Positions 15,842 through 24,968 of a DNA stretch of 64,000 nt are shown piece after piece. The stretch comes from Hoeflea sp. (GTDB lineage Bacteria > Pseudomonadota > Alphaproteobacteria > Rhizobiales > Rhizobiaceae). How positions within the stretch are numbered: position 1 is the first letter of the stretch; every line of letters starts with the position of its first letter. The stretch is taken from contig JACKJT010000001.1 in assembly GCA_020637795.1 (NCBI GenBank), forward strand, positions 1,116,001 to 1,180,000. The letters are read 5' to 3'. The notes under the pieces were generated by a model that was not told the DNA's origin, did not search any database, and saw nothing but the letters and a program-made list of their open reading frames with translations. The position numbers were made by a program, and so were the translations under genes.

Positions 15842-17076
15842 AAATCGTCCACATCACCCCGCATCTGGGCGGGGGTGTGGGCAAGGCACATGCGGCCCTG
15901 TGCGCGGCGGACAGTGAAGCCGCCGGCCGCCACTACGTGCTTCTCGAAGAGCCGCGCGACTACCGGCACATGGATGACATCCGCGAGACCGGCGCCGCCG
16001 TCACGATCGCCCCGGATCGACGGACAATCAGCGAACTGATGGACAGCGCCGACATCGTCCAGTTCGAATGGTGGAACCATCCGCTGATGTGCGGGCTGCT
16101 CGCCGGCCCGCCGCTGCCCGCGATGCGGTCGGTGTTCTGGAGCCATGTCTCCGGCATCGCCGCGCCGTTCATCCCGGCAGGGCTGGTCGCTGCGGCCTCA
16201 CGGTTCGTCTTCACCTCGGCCTGCTCAAGGCTTGCCCCCAACCTCACCGGGCCGGCGCCTTCGGGGCTGGAGCGGACAGCCGTCGTCAACAGCGGCTTTG
16301 TCCATGCAGGCTCCGGCGCCGGCGAGGGTCCCGACCGTGAGAAAAGCGGCATCAGCTACCTCGGGACCGTCGAATTCACCAAGATGAGCCCGGCGATGAT
16401 GCAGGTGGCCGACCGGCTGGAAGACGAGGACGCGGTGGTCGAGATCTGGGGAGACGTTGCCGCCCGAAGCCCGGTCCGCGACGCGGTCGCGGCGATGCAG
16501 CATCCTGAGCGGCTTAGGCTGCGGGGTCACACCGGGGATCCGCGGGCGGCGCTGGCGCAAACATCGATCTTCCTCTACCTGCTGCAGCCGTTTCACTTCG
16601 GCACGGCGGAAAACGCGCTGGTCGAGGCGATGTCGCTGGGGTGCGCGCCGCTGGTCTTCGCCAACCCTTGCGAACTGGAGATCGTGCGCGATGGCGAGAC
16701 CGGCCTGGTCGCAACCTCGGTCGACCACGCCGCCCATTTGCTGAACTGGATGCTTGAGAACCCCGACGAGGTGCGCCGGATGGGCGAGAAGGCGCAGGCG
16801 GAAGTGTGCGCGCAGAAGACGCCGGAACGCTCCATCGCCGCATTCCGAACCTTGTGGCAGGCAGCAATGAACGAGCCAAAGCGGAGGATCGATTTTGCCG
16901 GGGCACTCGGTTCGACCCCACGGGAGTGGTATGAGGCGCTGCAGGGCGAACCCTGCAGCGCCGATGCGTCTGCGCCGGCCAACGAGGTGGCTTCCAAGGG
17001 CAGCCTTGCCCATTTCCTGGCCTACTATCCCGATCTTGACCTCGCGCCGGGGACCGCTGAAACATTCCGCGTTTGA
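15838..17076 (+). CDS. GT4-type (GT-B fold) glycosyltransferase
   Basis: The 412-residue protein opens with MKIVHITPHLGGGVGKAH, the glycine-rich loop of GT-B glycosyltransferases, and has the nucleotide-sugar-binding C-terminal half: ISYLGTVEFTKM, LRLRGHTGDPRAAL, then HFGTAENALVEAMSLGCAP with the E-x7-E-like motif, and DGETGLVA. About 60 residues follow the core as a variable tail ending YYPDLDLAPGTAETFRV. It begins by ATGA overlap with the radical-SAM gene. Cytoplasmic and peripheral to the inner membrane by family. It presumably adds a sugar to a lipid-linked or surface glycan; donor and acceptor are not known. Confidence 0.87.
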   Translation: MKIVHITPHLGGGVGKAHAALCAADSEAAGRHYVLLEEPRDYRHMDDIRETGAAVTIAPDRRTISELMDSADIVQFEWWNHPLMCGLLAGPPLPAMRSVFWSHVSGIAAPFIPAGLVAAASRFVFTSACSRLAPNLTGPAPSGLERTAVVNSGFVHAGSGAGEGPDREKSGISYLGTVEFTKMSPAMMQVADRLEDEDAVVEIWGDVAARSPVRDAVAAMQHPERLRLRGHTGDPRAALAQTSIFLYLLQPFHFGTAENALVEAMSLGCAPLVFANPCELEIVRDGETGLVATSVDHAAHLLNWMLENPDEVRRMGEKAQAEVCAQKTPERSIAAFRTLWQAAMNEPKRRIDFAGALGSTPREWYEALQGEPCSADASAPANEVASKGSLAHFLAYYPDLDLAPGTAETFRV

Positions 17077-17238
17077 CGATAGACCAAGGGCCGCTCCTGC
17101 GTCGGGACCGGAGATGCAGCCCTTTGACTCCGGCTCCGCCAGATTGCCCGGGCGGGCTTCATCGATGCGGGTCAGCGTCACGCAAGCTAATTCTGCGAGC
17201 ATATAATCGGCATTTGGTGTCAGGCAGGAGCTTCCATT

Positions 17239-18447
17239 TTGGTGTATTTGACGATCTGTATTCCGACCCGGAACAGGCAGCGCTATTGCATCGAAGCCAT
17301 CAAGGCCATCGCGGAATCGGACGAGACGGATTTCGAGGTCATCGTCGCCGACAATTCCGATGACGCCAGCATTCTCGGCGATTACTTCCGGACCCAGGTA
17401 AACGACAGCCGTTTCAGATTGCTGCCGCCAACCGGCACGGTGATGCCGATGGTCGACAACTGGGAGCGCACCATACCTGAAGTGCGGGGCCGCTGGATTT
17501 CGATGATCGGCGATGACGACCACATTGACCCCAGCGCGCTTCAGCTCATCCGGCGATATGAGCGTGAGCAGCCCGAGCTCGAAGTGGTCGCCTGGGGACG
17601 CATGAACTACAACTGGCCCGACAACAGGACCATTGCCACGCTTGCAGCCGTGCCGATGGGTCACGCCACCCATGTTCCCGACAAGACGACCGTCAGCAAT
17701 CAACTGTACCGCTGGAGCCAACGGGAAAAACGCCCGATCGGCGGGTTGGGTATCTATCATGGCGCTGTCCGCCGGTCGCTGATGGAGCGGATCAAGCGCA
17801 AATACAGCGATCGCTATTTCGAGAACCCGACCGTGGACTTCGACAATATCTGCAAGGCCGTTCAAGAGGCCAGGGCGATGGTGTTCTGTCAGCGGCCGTT
17901 CTCGGTTCTCGGGGCCTGTGCGGCGTCCAATTCGGCCAGCACCCAGTCCTTTGAAGTGATGCAGAAGCTGGTCGATGAATACTATCGCGAACTGGGCAAT
18001 CACAAGCGGATCGAGAACGAGGATTTCCCGTTCTCGCCCAGGCTTCCCGGCCTTGCCATCATCACATCCATTGCGTCGGCAACCTGGTGGTTCTGCCGAA
18101 AATATGGCGTCGACAATGAGGGTTTTCAGGAAAATTTCGCCCATTCAGCCGTGCATGAGTGCCTGTCGTCGCGAACCGTCGAAGAGTACAAGATCAAGGT
18201 CGAGGGCTTCAGGCAAGGGTTTGCGGCGTTCGAAGGCGGGAAATGGAGCAGCCATTTCAATCCGCCAGCGGTGTTCTTTCCGTCGACTTCCCAGAACGAG
18301 CTCTGCGGCGTCTACAAGAACAACATGTATATCCGCGAGAGCGGGCTCGAGAAGGTGACGACCCCGGCCGAATTCTATCGCTTTGCGGAAGCCTTCGTGA
18401 TGCCGGTCAAACATCTGGTTTCGGCAAGACAGGCGTTCGCGGCATGA
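17239..18447 (+). CDS. GT2-type glycosyltransferase with long C-terminal domain (paralogue A)
   Basis: The N-terminal 200 residues form a GT-A domain: LTICIPTRNRQRYC opens the fold, VIVADNSDDAS is strand 2, and ISMIGDDDHIDP (about residues 88-99) is the DxD-type metal site. The C-terminal 200 residues are unlike common GT2 enzymes and contain IYHGAVRRSLMERI, TVDFDNICKA and FSVLGACAASNSAS. The start is TTG, 8 bases behind AGGAG; GTG one codon later is an alternative. The next gene is a clear paralogue and overlaps by ATGA. The role is probably transfer of a sugar, perhaps with an extra acceptor-binding or modifying function in the second domain. Confidence 0.82.
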   Translation: MVYLTICIPTRNRQRYCIEAIKAIAESDETDFEVIVADNSDDASILGDYFRTQVNDSRFRLLPPTGTVMPMVDNWERTIPEVRGRWISMIGDDDHIDPSALQLIRRYEREQPELEVVAWGRMNYNWPDNRTIATLAAVPMGHATHVPDKTTVSNQLYRWSQREKRPIGGLGIYHGAVRRSLMERIKRKYSDRYFENPTVDFDNICKAVQEARAMVFCQRPFSVLGACAASNSASTQSFEVMQKLVDEYYRELGNHKRIENEDFPFSPRLPGLAIITSIASATWWFCRKYGVDNEGFQENFAHSAVHECLSSRTVEEYKIKVEGFRQGFAAFEGGKWSSHFNPPAVFFPSTSQNELCGVYKNNMYIRESGLEKVTTPAEFYRFAEAFVMPVKHLVSARQAFAA

Positions 18448-19616
18448 CCGTACTCTCGATCTGCATTCCAACCCGCAACAGGCAGGCCTATGCGATGTCG
18501 GCGGTCAGGGCGATGCTCGCCTCCGAACGGCAGGACTTCGAGGTGGTGCTGGCCGACAACTCCGATGACGGCGCACCGCTGGCAGAGTTTGCCGCCGGCT
18601 GCGCCGACCCGCGGCTCAAGCTGCTGCCGCCCCAGGACCAGGTGCTGTCGATGCGCGCGAACTGGGAGCGGATCGTTCCGGAAACGTCCGGCGAATGGAT
18701 CAGCTATATCGGGGATGACGACTATCTGGATCCGGAACTGTGTGAAGTGATCCGGGTCTCCAAGAAGATCGTGCCCAATGTCGATGCGCTGACATGGGGA
18801 CGACTGTTCTTCGTCTGGCCCGAGGCGCGGCATGCCCCGGAAGTGACGAAGATGCCCAATGGCAGCCATCTGATCGGGATCAAGAAGGAAGACATGATCC
18901 GCAAGCTGTTCTTCTGGGAAGATGCCTCCGACCGGCCGAAATGTCCTTTCGGGGTCTATCATGGTGCGGTCCGGCGGACCCTGCTCGAGGACATCCGCAA
19001 CACGTTTTCGGGTCAGTATTTCGGCCATCAGATCGTGGATTACGACAACATCTGCAGAACGCTGATGGTGGCGAACTCCTTTGTCTACTTCGAACGCCCG
19101 ATGTCGGTTTTCGGAGCCTGCAAGGCGTCCAACACCATGGGGCTGCGCGACGAGAAAGCGGCGGAGGTCATCATCAAAACGTTCCTGAAGGAAATCGACG
19201 GCAAGATCGAAGCCTCGAACTTTCCGTTTCCCATTGAGCTCGGCATCACCGCGCAGATCGGCCACGTGATCGAAGCCTTCAAGCAGGAACAGGGTATCGA
19301 AATATCCGCATGGGAAGACAATTTCATCGGCGCTTGCGCGCGCAATTGCGAAAGCCTGCATGATCGCAAGGCCTTTGAAGCCAAGAAAGAGGCCTACCGG
19401 CAGGCGATCATTGCCTGGCGCGGCAAGGATGCGCTGTCGGCATTCAACCCGAAGTACAAGTACCGCTCCGACCTGCCGCACTTCATCGGGTTTCACGAAA
19501 ATGAACTTAGTCTCGACATGGGCATCGGCGACGCTGAATCTGCGGCGGAATATTACAGTATCCTCGACACCATGATGTTTCCGATTCATCTGCTCGAGGG
19601 CCGTTTGTTGTCATGA
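18444..19616 (+). CDS. GT2-type glycosyltransferase with long C-terminal domain (paralogue B)
   Basis: At 390 residues this is a tandem paralogue of the preceding gene. Shared blocks in the same order are LSICIPTRNRQAYA (start), VVLADNSDDGAP, ISYIGDDDYLDP (about 87-97, the metal site), VYHGAVRRTLLEDI, IVDYDNICRT and MSVFGACKASNTM. The two differ most in the linker and the last 120 residues, which fits a duplication followed by divergence in donor or acceptor specificity. ATGA overlap with paralogue A indicates coupled expression. The usual 5-residue hydrophobic anchor of processive GT2 enzymes is absent, so it is likely a soluble, non-processive transferase. Confidence 0.84.
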   Translation: MTVLSICIPTRNRQAYAMSAVRAMLASERQDFEVVLADNSDDGAPLAEFAAGCADPRLKLLPPQDQVLSMRANWERIVPETSGEWISYIGDDDYLDPELCEVIRVSKKIVPNVDALTWGRLFFVWPEARHAPEVTKMPNGSHLIGIKKEDMIRKLFFWEDASDRPKCPFGVYHGAVRRTLLEDIRNTFSGQYFGHQIVDYDNICRTLMVANSFVYFERPMSVFGACKASNTMGLRDEKAAEVIIKTFLKEIDGKIEASNFPFPIELGITAQIGHVIEAFKQEQGIEISAWEDNFIGACARNCESLHDRKAFEAKKEAYRQAIIAWRGKDALSAFNPKYKYRSDLPHFIGFHENELSLDMGIGDAESAAEYYSILDTMMFPIHLLEGRLLS

Positions 19617-19767
19617 AACGAACCTGATCCCCGAAAGTCCGGGGCGCGGATTTCACTGCCCCGGCTCTGGTCTGTGATGCGCACTGAACCCGGTTTCGGG
19701 AACCGCCGCAGCCTTCCATGATCTCCCCCGACTCGAGACAGCACTCGAACGCAAGGAACAAGCCAAA

Positions 19768-20535
19768 ATGAACTCTTCCGAAGACATGTTTTTCTACCCC
19801 TCCAGCGGAGAAGATTCATTTTTCGAGAAACTGAAGGCGATAACGGACAAGTACCCGCACGACTTGCGCCACTACCTGGACCTGGTGCCGGTCTATGCGA
19901 GCCGGCGCAGCTTCATCCGGCAGCTGGCGCATTATGAGCTGTTCAAGCTGACCATGGACCTGCCCGGGCACTACATCGATTTCGGCGTCTATTTCGGCCG
20001 TTCCTACTTCACATGGCACAAGTTCATCGAAACACTGACGCCGACCGCGACGCACAAGAAGGTGATCGGCTTCGATACGTTCGGCGGCTTTCCCGAACTG
20101 GCGCCGCAGGACGGGGACGAAGACACCTCGGTGGACAAGAGAACCGGCGGGCTCAGCGCCAGCACGTTTCTCGAGGAATTCAAGCTGCTTCTCGAGCTTC
20201 ACAACCAGGATTCGGTTATCCCGGCCAACCGTGGCAGCATCATCATTGGGAACATCGTCGAAAGCCTGCCCGAGTGGCTCAAGGCCAATTCCGAAGCCCG
20301 CTTCTGCCTGATCAACATCGACGTCGATATCTACGAGCCCACCTATGCAATTCTCGAGAATTGCTGGGATCGGCTCGTTCCCGGAGGCGTTCTCATCCTC
20401 GATGAATATGCCACGAGCAAATGGCCCGGAGAAACTAGGGCCTGGGACGAGTTTGCCGCCAAGAGAGGGCAATCCCTGCCGGTCAAGCGCTTCCCCTGGG
20501 CAAACGCTCCCGGCGGCTATGTGATCAAGCCCTGA
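19768..20535 (+). CDS. TylF/MycF-like macrocin O-methyltransferase family protein
   Basis: The 255-residue protein resembles TylF/MycF sugar O-methyltransferases: GHYIDFGVYFGRSYFTWHKF is the SAM motif I region (about residues 71-90), KVIGFDTFGGFPEL is the characteristic FDTF(G)GFPE segment, and FCLINIDVDIYEPT with GGVLILDEYA gives the metal-binding acidic residues. Family members methylate a hydroxyl of a deoxysugar and need magnesium. It is the last gene of the plus arm, 151 bases after the second GT2 paralogue, and is the fourth methyltransferase in the island. Substrate unknown; role in sugar O-methylation is inferred. Confidence 0.85.
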   Translation: MNSSEDMFFYPSSGEDSFFEKLKAITDKYPHDLRHYLDLVPVYASRRSFIRQLAHYELFKLTMDLPGHYIDFGVYFGRSYFTWHKFIETLTPTATHKKVIGFDTFGGFPELAPQDGDEDTSVDKRTGGLSASTFLEEFKLLLELHNQDSVIPANRGSIIIGNIVESLPEWLKANSEARFCLINIDVDIYEPTYAILENCWDRLVPGGVLILDEYATSKWPGETRAWDEFAAKRGQSLPVKRFPWANAPGGYVIKP

Positions 20536-20865
20536 CGCATCGCGACCGGCAACCCGGCCGATCCCCTCCCGATAGTCCGGCTCCGGGCCGGCAGGACCTG
20601 CGCCGGACTGTCTTGTCGAACGCATCGGGGGATTTTGACCCGTAACTGCGAAAACAAAGCGCGATATCCCCTGTTTTGCTACGCCATGAAACGCAAAGCC
20701 GGGGATTTCACTAGGTTTTAAATATTAAATCGATTGAATAACTGAAAACCTCGAGCGCCCCAACTTTTCCTGTTCTCGCCGATTAAAAACACGCTATAGA
20801 GGCTCGCAGGGGAAAGAGGGTGCATGAAAGCACCCCCCATAAAAAGACGAGAGGACAGCTGCCTC
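20536..20865. promoter_or_regulatory. 330-base intergenic region: inverted repeat, then AT-rich dyad before liv
   Basis: No gene is seen here. Close to the TylF end, arms AGTCCGGC (20574-20581) and GCCGGACT (20602-20609) could form a hairpin ending the glycan operon, but no U-run follows. From about 20700 the DNA becomes AT-rich and holds a dyad: outer arms AGGTTTT (20713-20719) and AAAACCT (20745-20751), with an imperfect inner palindrome around AATCGATT. It probably contains the livHMGF promoter and an operator; a TATAGA hexamer near 20796 is a weak -10 candidate. Confidence 0.45.
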
Positions 20866-21792
20866 ATGGAGTATTTTCTTCAACAGCTTATCAATGGGCT
20901 CACTCTGGGTTCCATTTATGGGCTTATCGCCATCGGCTACACCATGGTCTATGGCATCATCGGCATGATCAACTTTGCCCATGGTGACATCTTCATGGTC
21001 GGTTCGTTCATCGCGCTTGCGACGTTCCTGGCACTGGTCGCCCTTGGCATTTCAGCCCTGCCGCTGATCCTGTTCATCACGCTGCTTGTCTCGATGCTCT
21101 TCACCTCCGCCTGGGGCTGGACGGTGGAACGGCTGGCCTACAGGCCGTTGCGCGGATCGTTCCGGCTGGCGCCGCTGATCACGGCGATCGGCATGTCGAT
21201 CGTGCTGCAGAATTTCGTCCAGATCACGCAGGGCGCGCGGGTCAAGCCGCTGCCGCCGCAGATCCAGGGCGGCGTCACGCTGATCGAGGGCGTCACCGAG
21301 AACGGCACCATCGCGGTGCAGCTGTCCTACATGCAGATGATCATCATCGCCACCACGCTGGCGCTGATGATCGGCTTCTCGCTGCTGATCTCCAAGACAT
21401 CGCTGGGCCGGTCGCAGCGCGCCTGCGAGCAGGACCAGAAGATGGCCGCCCTGCTCGGCGTCAATGTCGACCGCACCATCTCGCTCACCTTCGTCATGGG
21501 CGCGGCACTTGCCGCAGTGGCCGGCTTCATGTTCCTGCTGCTCTACGGGGTGATCGATTTCTACATCGGCTTCCTTGCCGGGGTGAAGGCGTTTACCGCA
21601 GCCGTGCTCGGCGGCATCGGCTCGCTGCCCGGCGCCATGCTCGGCGGGCTGCTGATCGGGCTGATCGAAGTGTTCTGGTCGGGGTATTTCTCGGTCGAAT
21701 ACAAGGACGTCGCCGCGTTTTCGATCCTGGTGATCGTTCTCATCTTCATGCCCTCGGGCCTGCTTGGCAAACCAGAAGTCGAGAAAGTCTGA
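20866..21792 (+). CDS. livH: Branched-chain amino-acid ABC transporter permease LivH
   Basis: A 308-residue inner-membrane permease with about eight hydrophobic helices. It has the LivH opening FLQQLINGLTLGSIYGLIAIGYTMVYGI and the permease loop GVKAFTAAVLGGIGSLPGAMLGG that meets the ATPases. The ATG at 20866 is preferred over one 42 bases upstream because GAGAGGA precedes it and the family starts MEYFLQQL. The gene begins the operon livH-livM-livG-livF, with genes overlapping by a few bases. Together with LivK it imports leucine, isoleucine, valine and often other amino acids; rhizobial Liv/Bra systems have broad specificity. Confidence 0.93.
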   Translation: MEYFLQQLINGLTLGSIYGLIAIGYTMVYGIIGMINFAHGDIFMVGSFIALATFLALVALGISALPLILFITLLVSMLFTSAWGWTVERLAYRPLRGSFRLAPLITAIGMSIVLQNFVQITQGARVKPLPPQIQGGVTLIEGVTENGTIAVQLSYMQMIIIATTLALMIGFSLLISKTSLGRSQRACEQDQKMAALLGVNVDRTISLTFVMGAALAAVAGFMFLLLYGVIDFYIGFLAGVKAFTAAVLGGIGSLPGAMLGGLLIGLIEVFWSGYFSVEYKDVAAFSILVIVLIFMPSGLLGKPEVEKV

Positions 21793-23234
21793 TGTCCAGT
21801 AACGGCAGCCAACCAGCGGACCACCTCCATCCGGAGGGCGCGCAAATCCAGAGCGAACAACGCCTGTCAGCACCGACGCCTCCGACCAGCACCAGGACGA
21901 AGCCGCTTTCCGCCATGGTGCAGGACGCGGCAATGGCCGCGGGTCTTGTTGGCGTGCTGGGCTTCTTCTTCCTGGCGCTGCGCACCGACATCGGGACCGG
22001 TGGCCTCGACCTGACCTACCGGTGGGGATTGTGGTTCATCTCAATCGCGATCGCCTTCGGCGGGCGGCTGTTGCTGAATCTGTTCGTGTTCAACAGGGCC
22101 AAGCCGATCGCAAGCGGGATCAAGATATCGCTGCCTGCGGGCGCGATCTCCGCGGGGTCCCGGGTGCTCGGGCCGTTCCTGCTGCTGGTGGCGCTTACCC
22201 TGCCGTTCATCGTGATGGCTGTGTATCCGGACCGCGACCGGCAGTTCATCGACCTGGCGATCCTGATCATGACCTACGTCATGCTCGGCTGGGGCCTGAA
22301 CATCGTGGTCGGCCTGGCCGGCCTTCTCGACCTTGGCTACGTGGCGTTCTATGCCGTCGGCGCCTATTCGTTTGCACTTCTGGCGCAGTATTTCGACATC
22401 GGCTTCTGGATGGCGCTGCCGCTGGCAGGCCTGCTGGCGGCGACCTGGGGCATCATCCTCGGGTTCCCGGTGCTGCGGCTGAGGGGCGACTACCTCGCCA
22501 TCGTGACGCTGGCCTTCGGGGAAATCATCCGCGTGGTGCTGCTCAACTGGTATGATTTCACCGGCGGCCCGGACGGCATCTCGGGCATTCCGAAGCCGAG
22601 CTTCTTCGGTCTCGATTTCACACGAACCGGCGGCTTTGCAGAGTTCTTCGGCATCGACTACGATTCGATCCACCGCTTCATCTATCTCTACTACATCATC
22701 CTGTTGCTGGCGCTGATCACCAACTTCGTCACGCTCAGACTGCGCAAGCTGCCGATCGGGCGTGCCTGGGAAGCGCTACGCGAAGACGAGATCGCCTGCC
22801 GCTCGCTTGGCATCAACACCACCAACACCAAGCTGACCGCCTTTTCGATCGGCGCGATGTTCGGCGGTTTCGCGGGCTCCTTCTTCGCCACGCGGCAGGG
22901 CTTCATCTCGCCCGAGAGCTTCACCTTCCTCGAATCCGCCATCATCCTGGCGATCGTGGTGCTCGGCGGCCTCGGCTCGCAGATCGGCGTGGTCATCGCC
23001 TCGGTGGTGATGATCGGCGGCATCGAGATCCTGCGCAACCTCGGGTTCCTGAAGGAGATCTTCGGCCCCGATTTCGAGCCCACCCAATACCGCATGCTGA
23101 TATTCGGCCTGGCCATGGTGCTCATCATGGTGTGGAAACCGCGCGGCATCATTTCAAGCAGGAACCCTTCGGCGGTCTACAAGGAACGCAAGAAGATCGG
23201 CTCGGACATGGTCGCTCAAGGTGAGGGCCACTGA
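21792..23234 (+). CDS. livM: Branched-chain amino-acid ABC transporter permease LivM
   Basis: The second permease, 480 residues, has an N-terminal extension of about 130 residues with two or three extra hydrophobic segments before the conserved LivM core (LGWGLNIVVGLAGLLDLGYVAF to LGGLGSQIGVVIAS). RLRKLPIGRAWEALREDEIACRSLGIN is the ATPase-contact loop. The start overlaps the livH stop by one base (TGATG), which indicates coupled translation. The long form with an N-terminal extension is normal for LivM of Rhizobiales. It forms the membrane channel together with LivH. Confidence 0.92.
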   Translation: MSSNGSQPADHLHPEGAQIQSEQRLSAPTPPTSTRTKPLSAMVQDAAMAAGLVGVLGFFFLALRTDIGTGGLDLTYRWGLWFISIAIAFGGRLLLNLFVFNRAKPIASGIKISLPAGAISAGSRVLGPFLLLVALTLPFIVMAVYPDRDRQFIDLAILIMTYVMLGWGLNIVVGLAGLLDLGYVAFYAVGAYSFALLAQYFDIGFWMALPLAGLLAATWGIILGFPVLRLRGDYLAIVTLAFGEIIRVVLLNWYDFTGGPDGISGIPKPSFFGLDFTRTGGFAEFFGIDYDSIHRFIYLYYIILLLALITNFVTLRLRKLPIGRAWEALREDEIACRSLGINTTNTKLTAFSIGAMFGGFAGSFFATRQGFISPESFTFLESAIILAIVVLGGLGSQIGVVIASVVMIGGIEILRNLGFLKEIFGPDFEPTQYRMLIFGLAMVLIMVWKPRGIISSRNPSAVYKERKKIGSDMVAQGEGH

Positions 23235-24226
23235 TGGAAAACGCAATGAAAACGCCCCCCGCGCAGACCTGGGACGACAATGTCGTGCTGTCGGTCGAGC
23301 ACCTGACCATGCGCTTTGGCGGCCTGGTTGCCGTCAACGACCTGAGCTTCAATGTCGGCCGTGGCGACATCACCGCGCTGATCGGCCCCAACGGTGCCGG
23401 CAAGACCACCGTGTTCAACTGCGTCACCGGATTCTACAAGCCCACCGAGGGCCGCATCGTCATGCGGCATGGCAAGGGCCTGCAGGCCGACAGGATCGAG
23501 GCGCTGACCCGCACCGGGCGGCAGTTCGACGATGACGGCGACGACCGGGTGTTCCTGCTCGAGCGGATGCCGGATTTCGAGATCTCTAAGCGCGCCAAGG
23601 TGGCCCGGACGTTCCAGAACATTCGGCTGTTCGGCGGGATGACGGCGCTGGAAAACCTCCTGGTGGCGCAGCACAATCCGCTGATGATCGCCTCTGCGAT
23701 GACCATCGGCGGTATCTTCAACCTGCCGGGCTACCGCAAGGCGCGGGCCGAAGCGATCGACTTCGCCGCCTACTGGCTTGAGAAGACCGGCCTGATCGAC
23801 CGGGCCGACGACCCGGCCGCCGACCTGCCCTACGGCGACCAGCGGCGGCTCGAGATCGCCCGGGCCATGTGCACGCGGCCGCACCTGCTCTGCCTTGACG
23901 AGCCGGCGGCGGGTCTCAATCCGCGGGAATCGAACGAGCTGAACGAATTGCTGCAATACATCCGCAAGGACCATGACACCTCGATCCTGCTCATCGAGCA
24001 CGACATGGGCGTGGTCATGCAGATTTCGGATCATGTCGTCGTGCTCGACTACGGCGAGAAGATCTCGGACGGCAATCCCGAGCTCGTGAAAAACGATCCG
24101 AAGGTGATTTCGGCCTATCTCGGCGTTGACGAGGACGAGGTCGCCGCAGTCGAGGAAAGCATCGACATGCCGGTCATTCATGGCAAGACCAAGCCTGCGG
24201 ACAATGGTGAAGGAGGCCAGTCATGA
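23234..24226 (+). CDS. livG: Branched-chain amino-acid ABC transporter ATP-binding protein LivG
   Basis: A 330-residue ABC ATPase: Walker A GPNGAGKT, signature PYGDQRRLEIARAM (the LivG variant of LSGGQ), Walker B LLCLDEPAAGLNP and the switch His in LIEHDMG. An insertion of about 40 residues after Walker A (DRIEALTRTGRQFDDDGDDR) precedes the Q-loop ARTFQNIRLF, and a C-terminal tail of about 30 residues ends the protein. Both make it longer than E. coli LivG (255), as usual in rhizobial homologues. One-base overlap with livM and ATGA overlap with livF show tight operon organisation. Confidence 0.93.
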   Translation: MENAMKTPPAQTWDDNVVLSVEHLTMRFGGLVAVNDLSFNVGRGDITALIGPNGAGKTTVFNCVTGFYKPTEGRIVMRHGKGLQADRIEALTRTGRQFDDDGDDRVFLLERMPDFEISKRAKVARTFQNIRLFGGMTALENLLVAQHNPLMIASAMTIGGIFNLPGYRKARAEAIDFAAYWLEKTGLIDRADDPAADLPYGDQRRLEIARAMCTRPHLLCLDEPAAGLNPRESNELNELLQYIRKDHDTSILLIEHDMGVVMQISDHVVVLDYGEKISDGNPELVKNDPKVISAYLGVDEDEVAAVEESIDMPVIHGKTKPADNGEGGQS

Positions 24227-24954
24227 GCACTGAGCAGAACCTTCTGACAATCCGCGGCGTCGAGACCTACTACGGCAAGATCGTCGCGTTGCGCGGCGTC
24301 GATGTCGACGTGAAGAGAGGCGAGATCGTCACGCTGATCGGCGCCAACGGCGCCGGCAAGTCGACCTTGATGATGACGATCTGCGGCAATCCGCGGGCCC
24401 GCACCGGCGACATCATCTTCGACGGCCAGGACATCTCCCGCACGCCGACGCACGAGATCATCCGGATGGGCATCGCCCAGTCGCCGGAAGGCCGGCGGAT
24501 CTTCGGCCGCATGACGGTGATGGAAAATCTCCAGATGGGCGCGCAGCTGGTTGACGACAAGCATTTCGACGACGACCTGAAACGCGTGTTCGACCTGTTT
24601 CCCCGGCTCAAGGAGCGCGCAAACCAGCGCGGCGGCACGCTTTCGGGCGGCGAACAGCAGATGCTGGCGATCGCCCGGGCGCTGATGAGCCGGCCGAAGC
24701 TGCTCTTGCTCGACGAGCCATCGCTCGGACTGGCGCCGCTGATCGTCAAGCAGATCTTCGAGATCATCAAGGAACTCAACTCCAACGAGGGGCTGACCGT
24801 CTTCCTTGTCGAACAGAACGCGTTCCACGCGCTCAAGCTCGCCCACCGCGGCTACGTGATGGTAAATGGCAACATCACCATGTCCGGCACCGGGGCCGAA
24901 TTGCTCAAACGCGACGAAGTTCGCGCCGCCTATCTTGAAGGCGGAGCTCACTAA
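24223..24954 (+). CDS. livF: Branched-chain amino-acid ABC transporter ATP-binding protein LivF
   Basis: A 243-residue ABC ATPase of the LivF type. It has ETYYGKIVALRGVDVDV at the start, Walker A GANGAGKS, the LivF-specific QSPEGRRIFGRMTV, signature LSGGEQQMLAIARALM, Walker B LLLLDEPSLGLAP, and a Gln-type switch region VEQNAFHALKLA, where LivF proteins have Gln instead of His. It pairs with LivG. The stop is followed after 14 bases by the small membrane protein gene. Confidence 0.94.
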   Translation: MSTEQNLLTIRGVETYYGKIVALRGVDVDVKRGEIVTLIGANGAGKSTLMMTICGNPRARTGDIIFDGQDISRTPTHEIIRMGIAQSPEGRRIFGRMTVMENLQMGAQLVDDKHFDDDLKRVFDLFPRLKERANQRGGTLSGGEQQMLAIARALMSRPKLLLLDEPSLGLAPLIVKQIFEIIKELNSNEGLTVFLVEQNAFHALKLAHRGYVMVNGNITMSGTGAELLKRDEVRAAYLEGGAH

Positions 24955-24968
24955 GTAAGGGGTAAGAC

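Noticed and set aside
16225..18144. 639-codon open frame on the minus strand across the GT4 and GT2 genes
   Set aside because: It is antisense to two well-supported genes, has Arg/His/Gly/Asp-rich shadow composition and matches no family.
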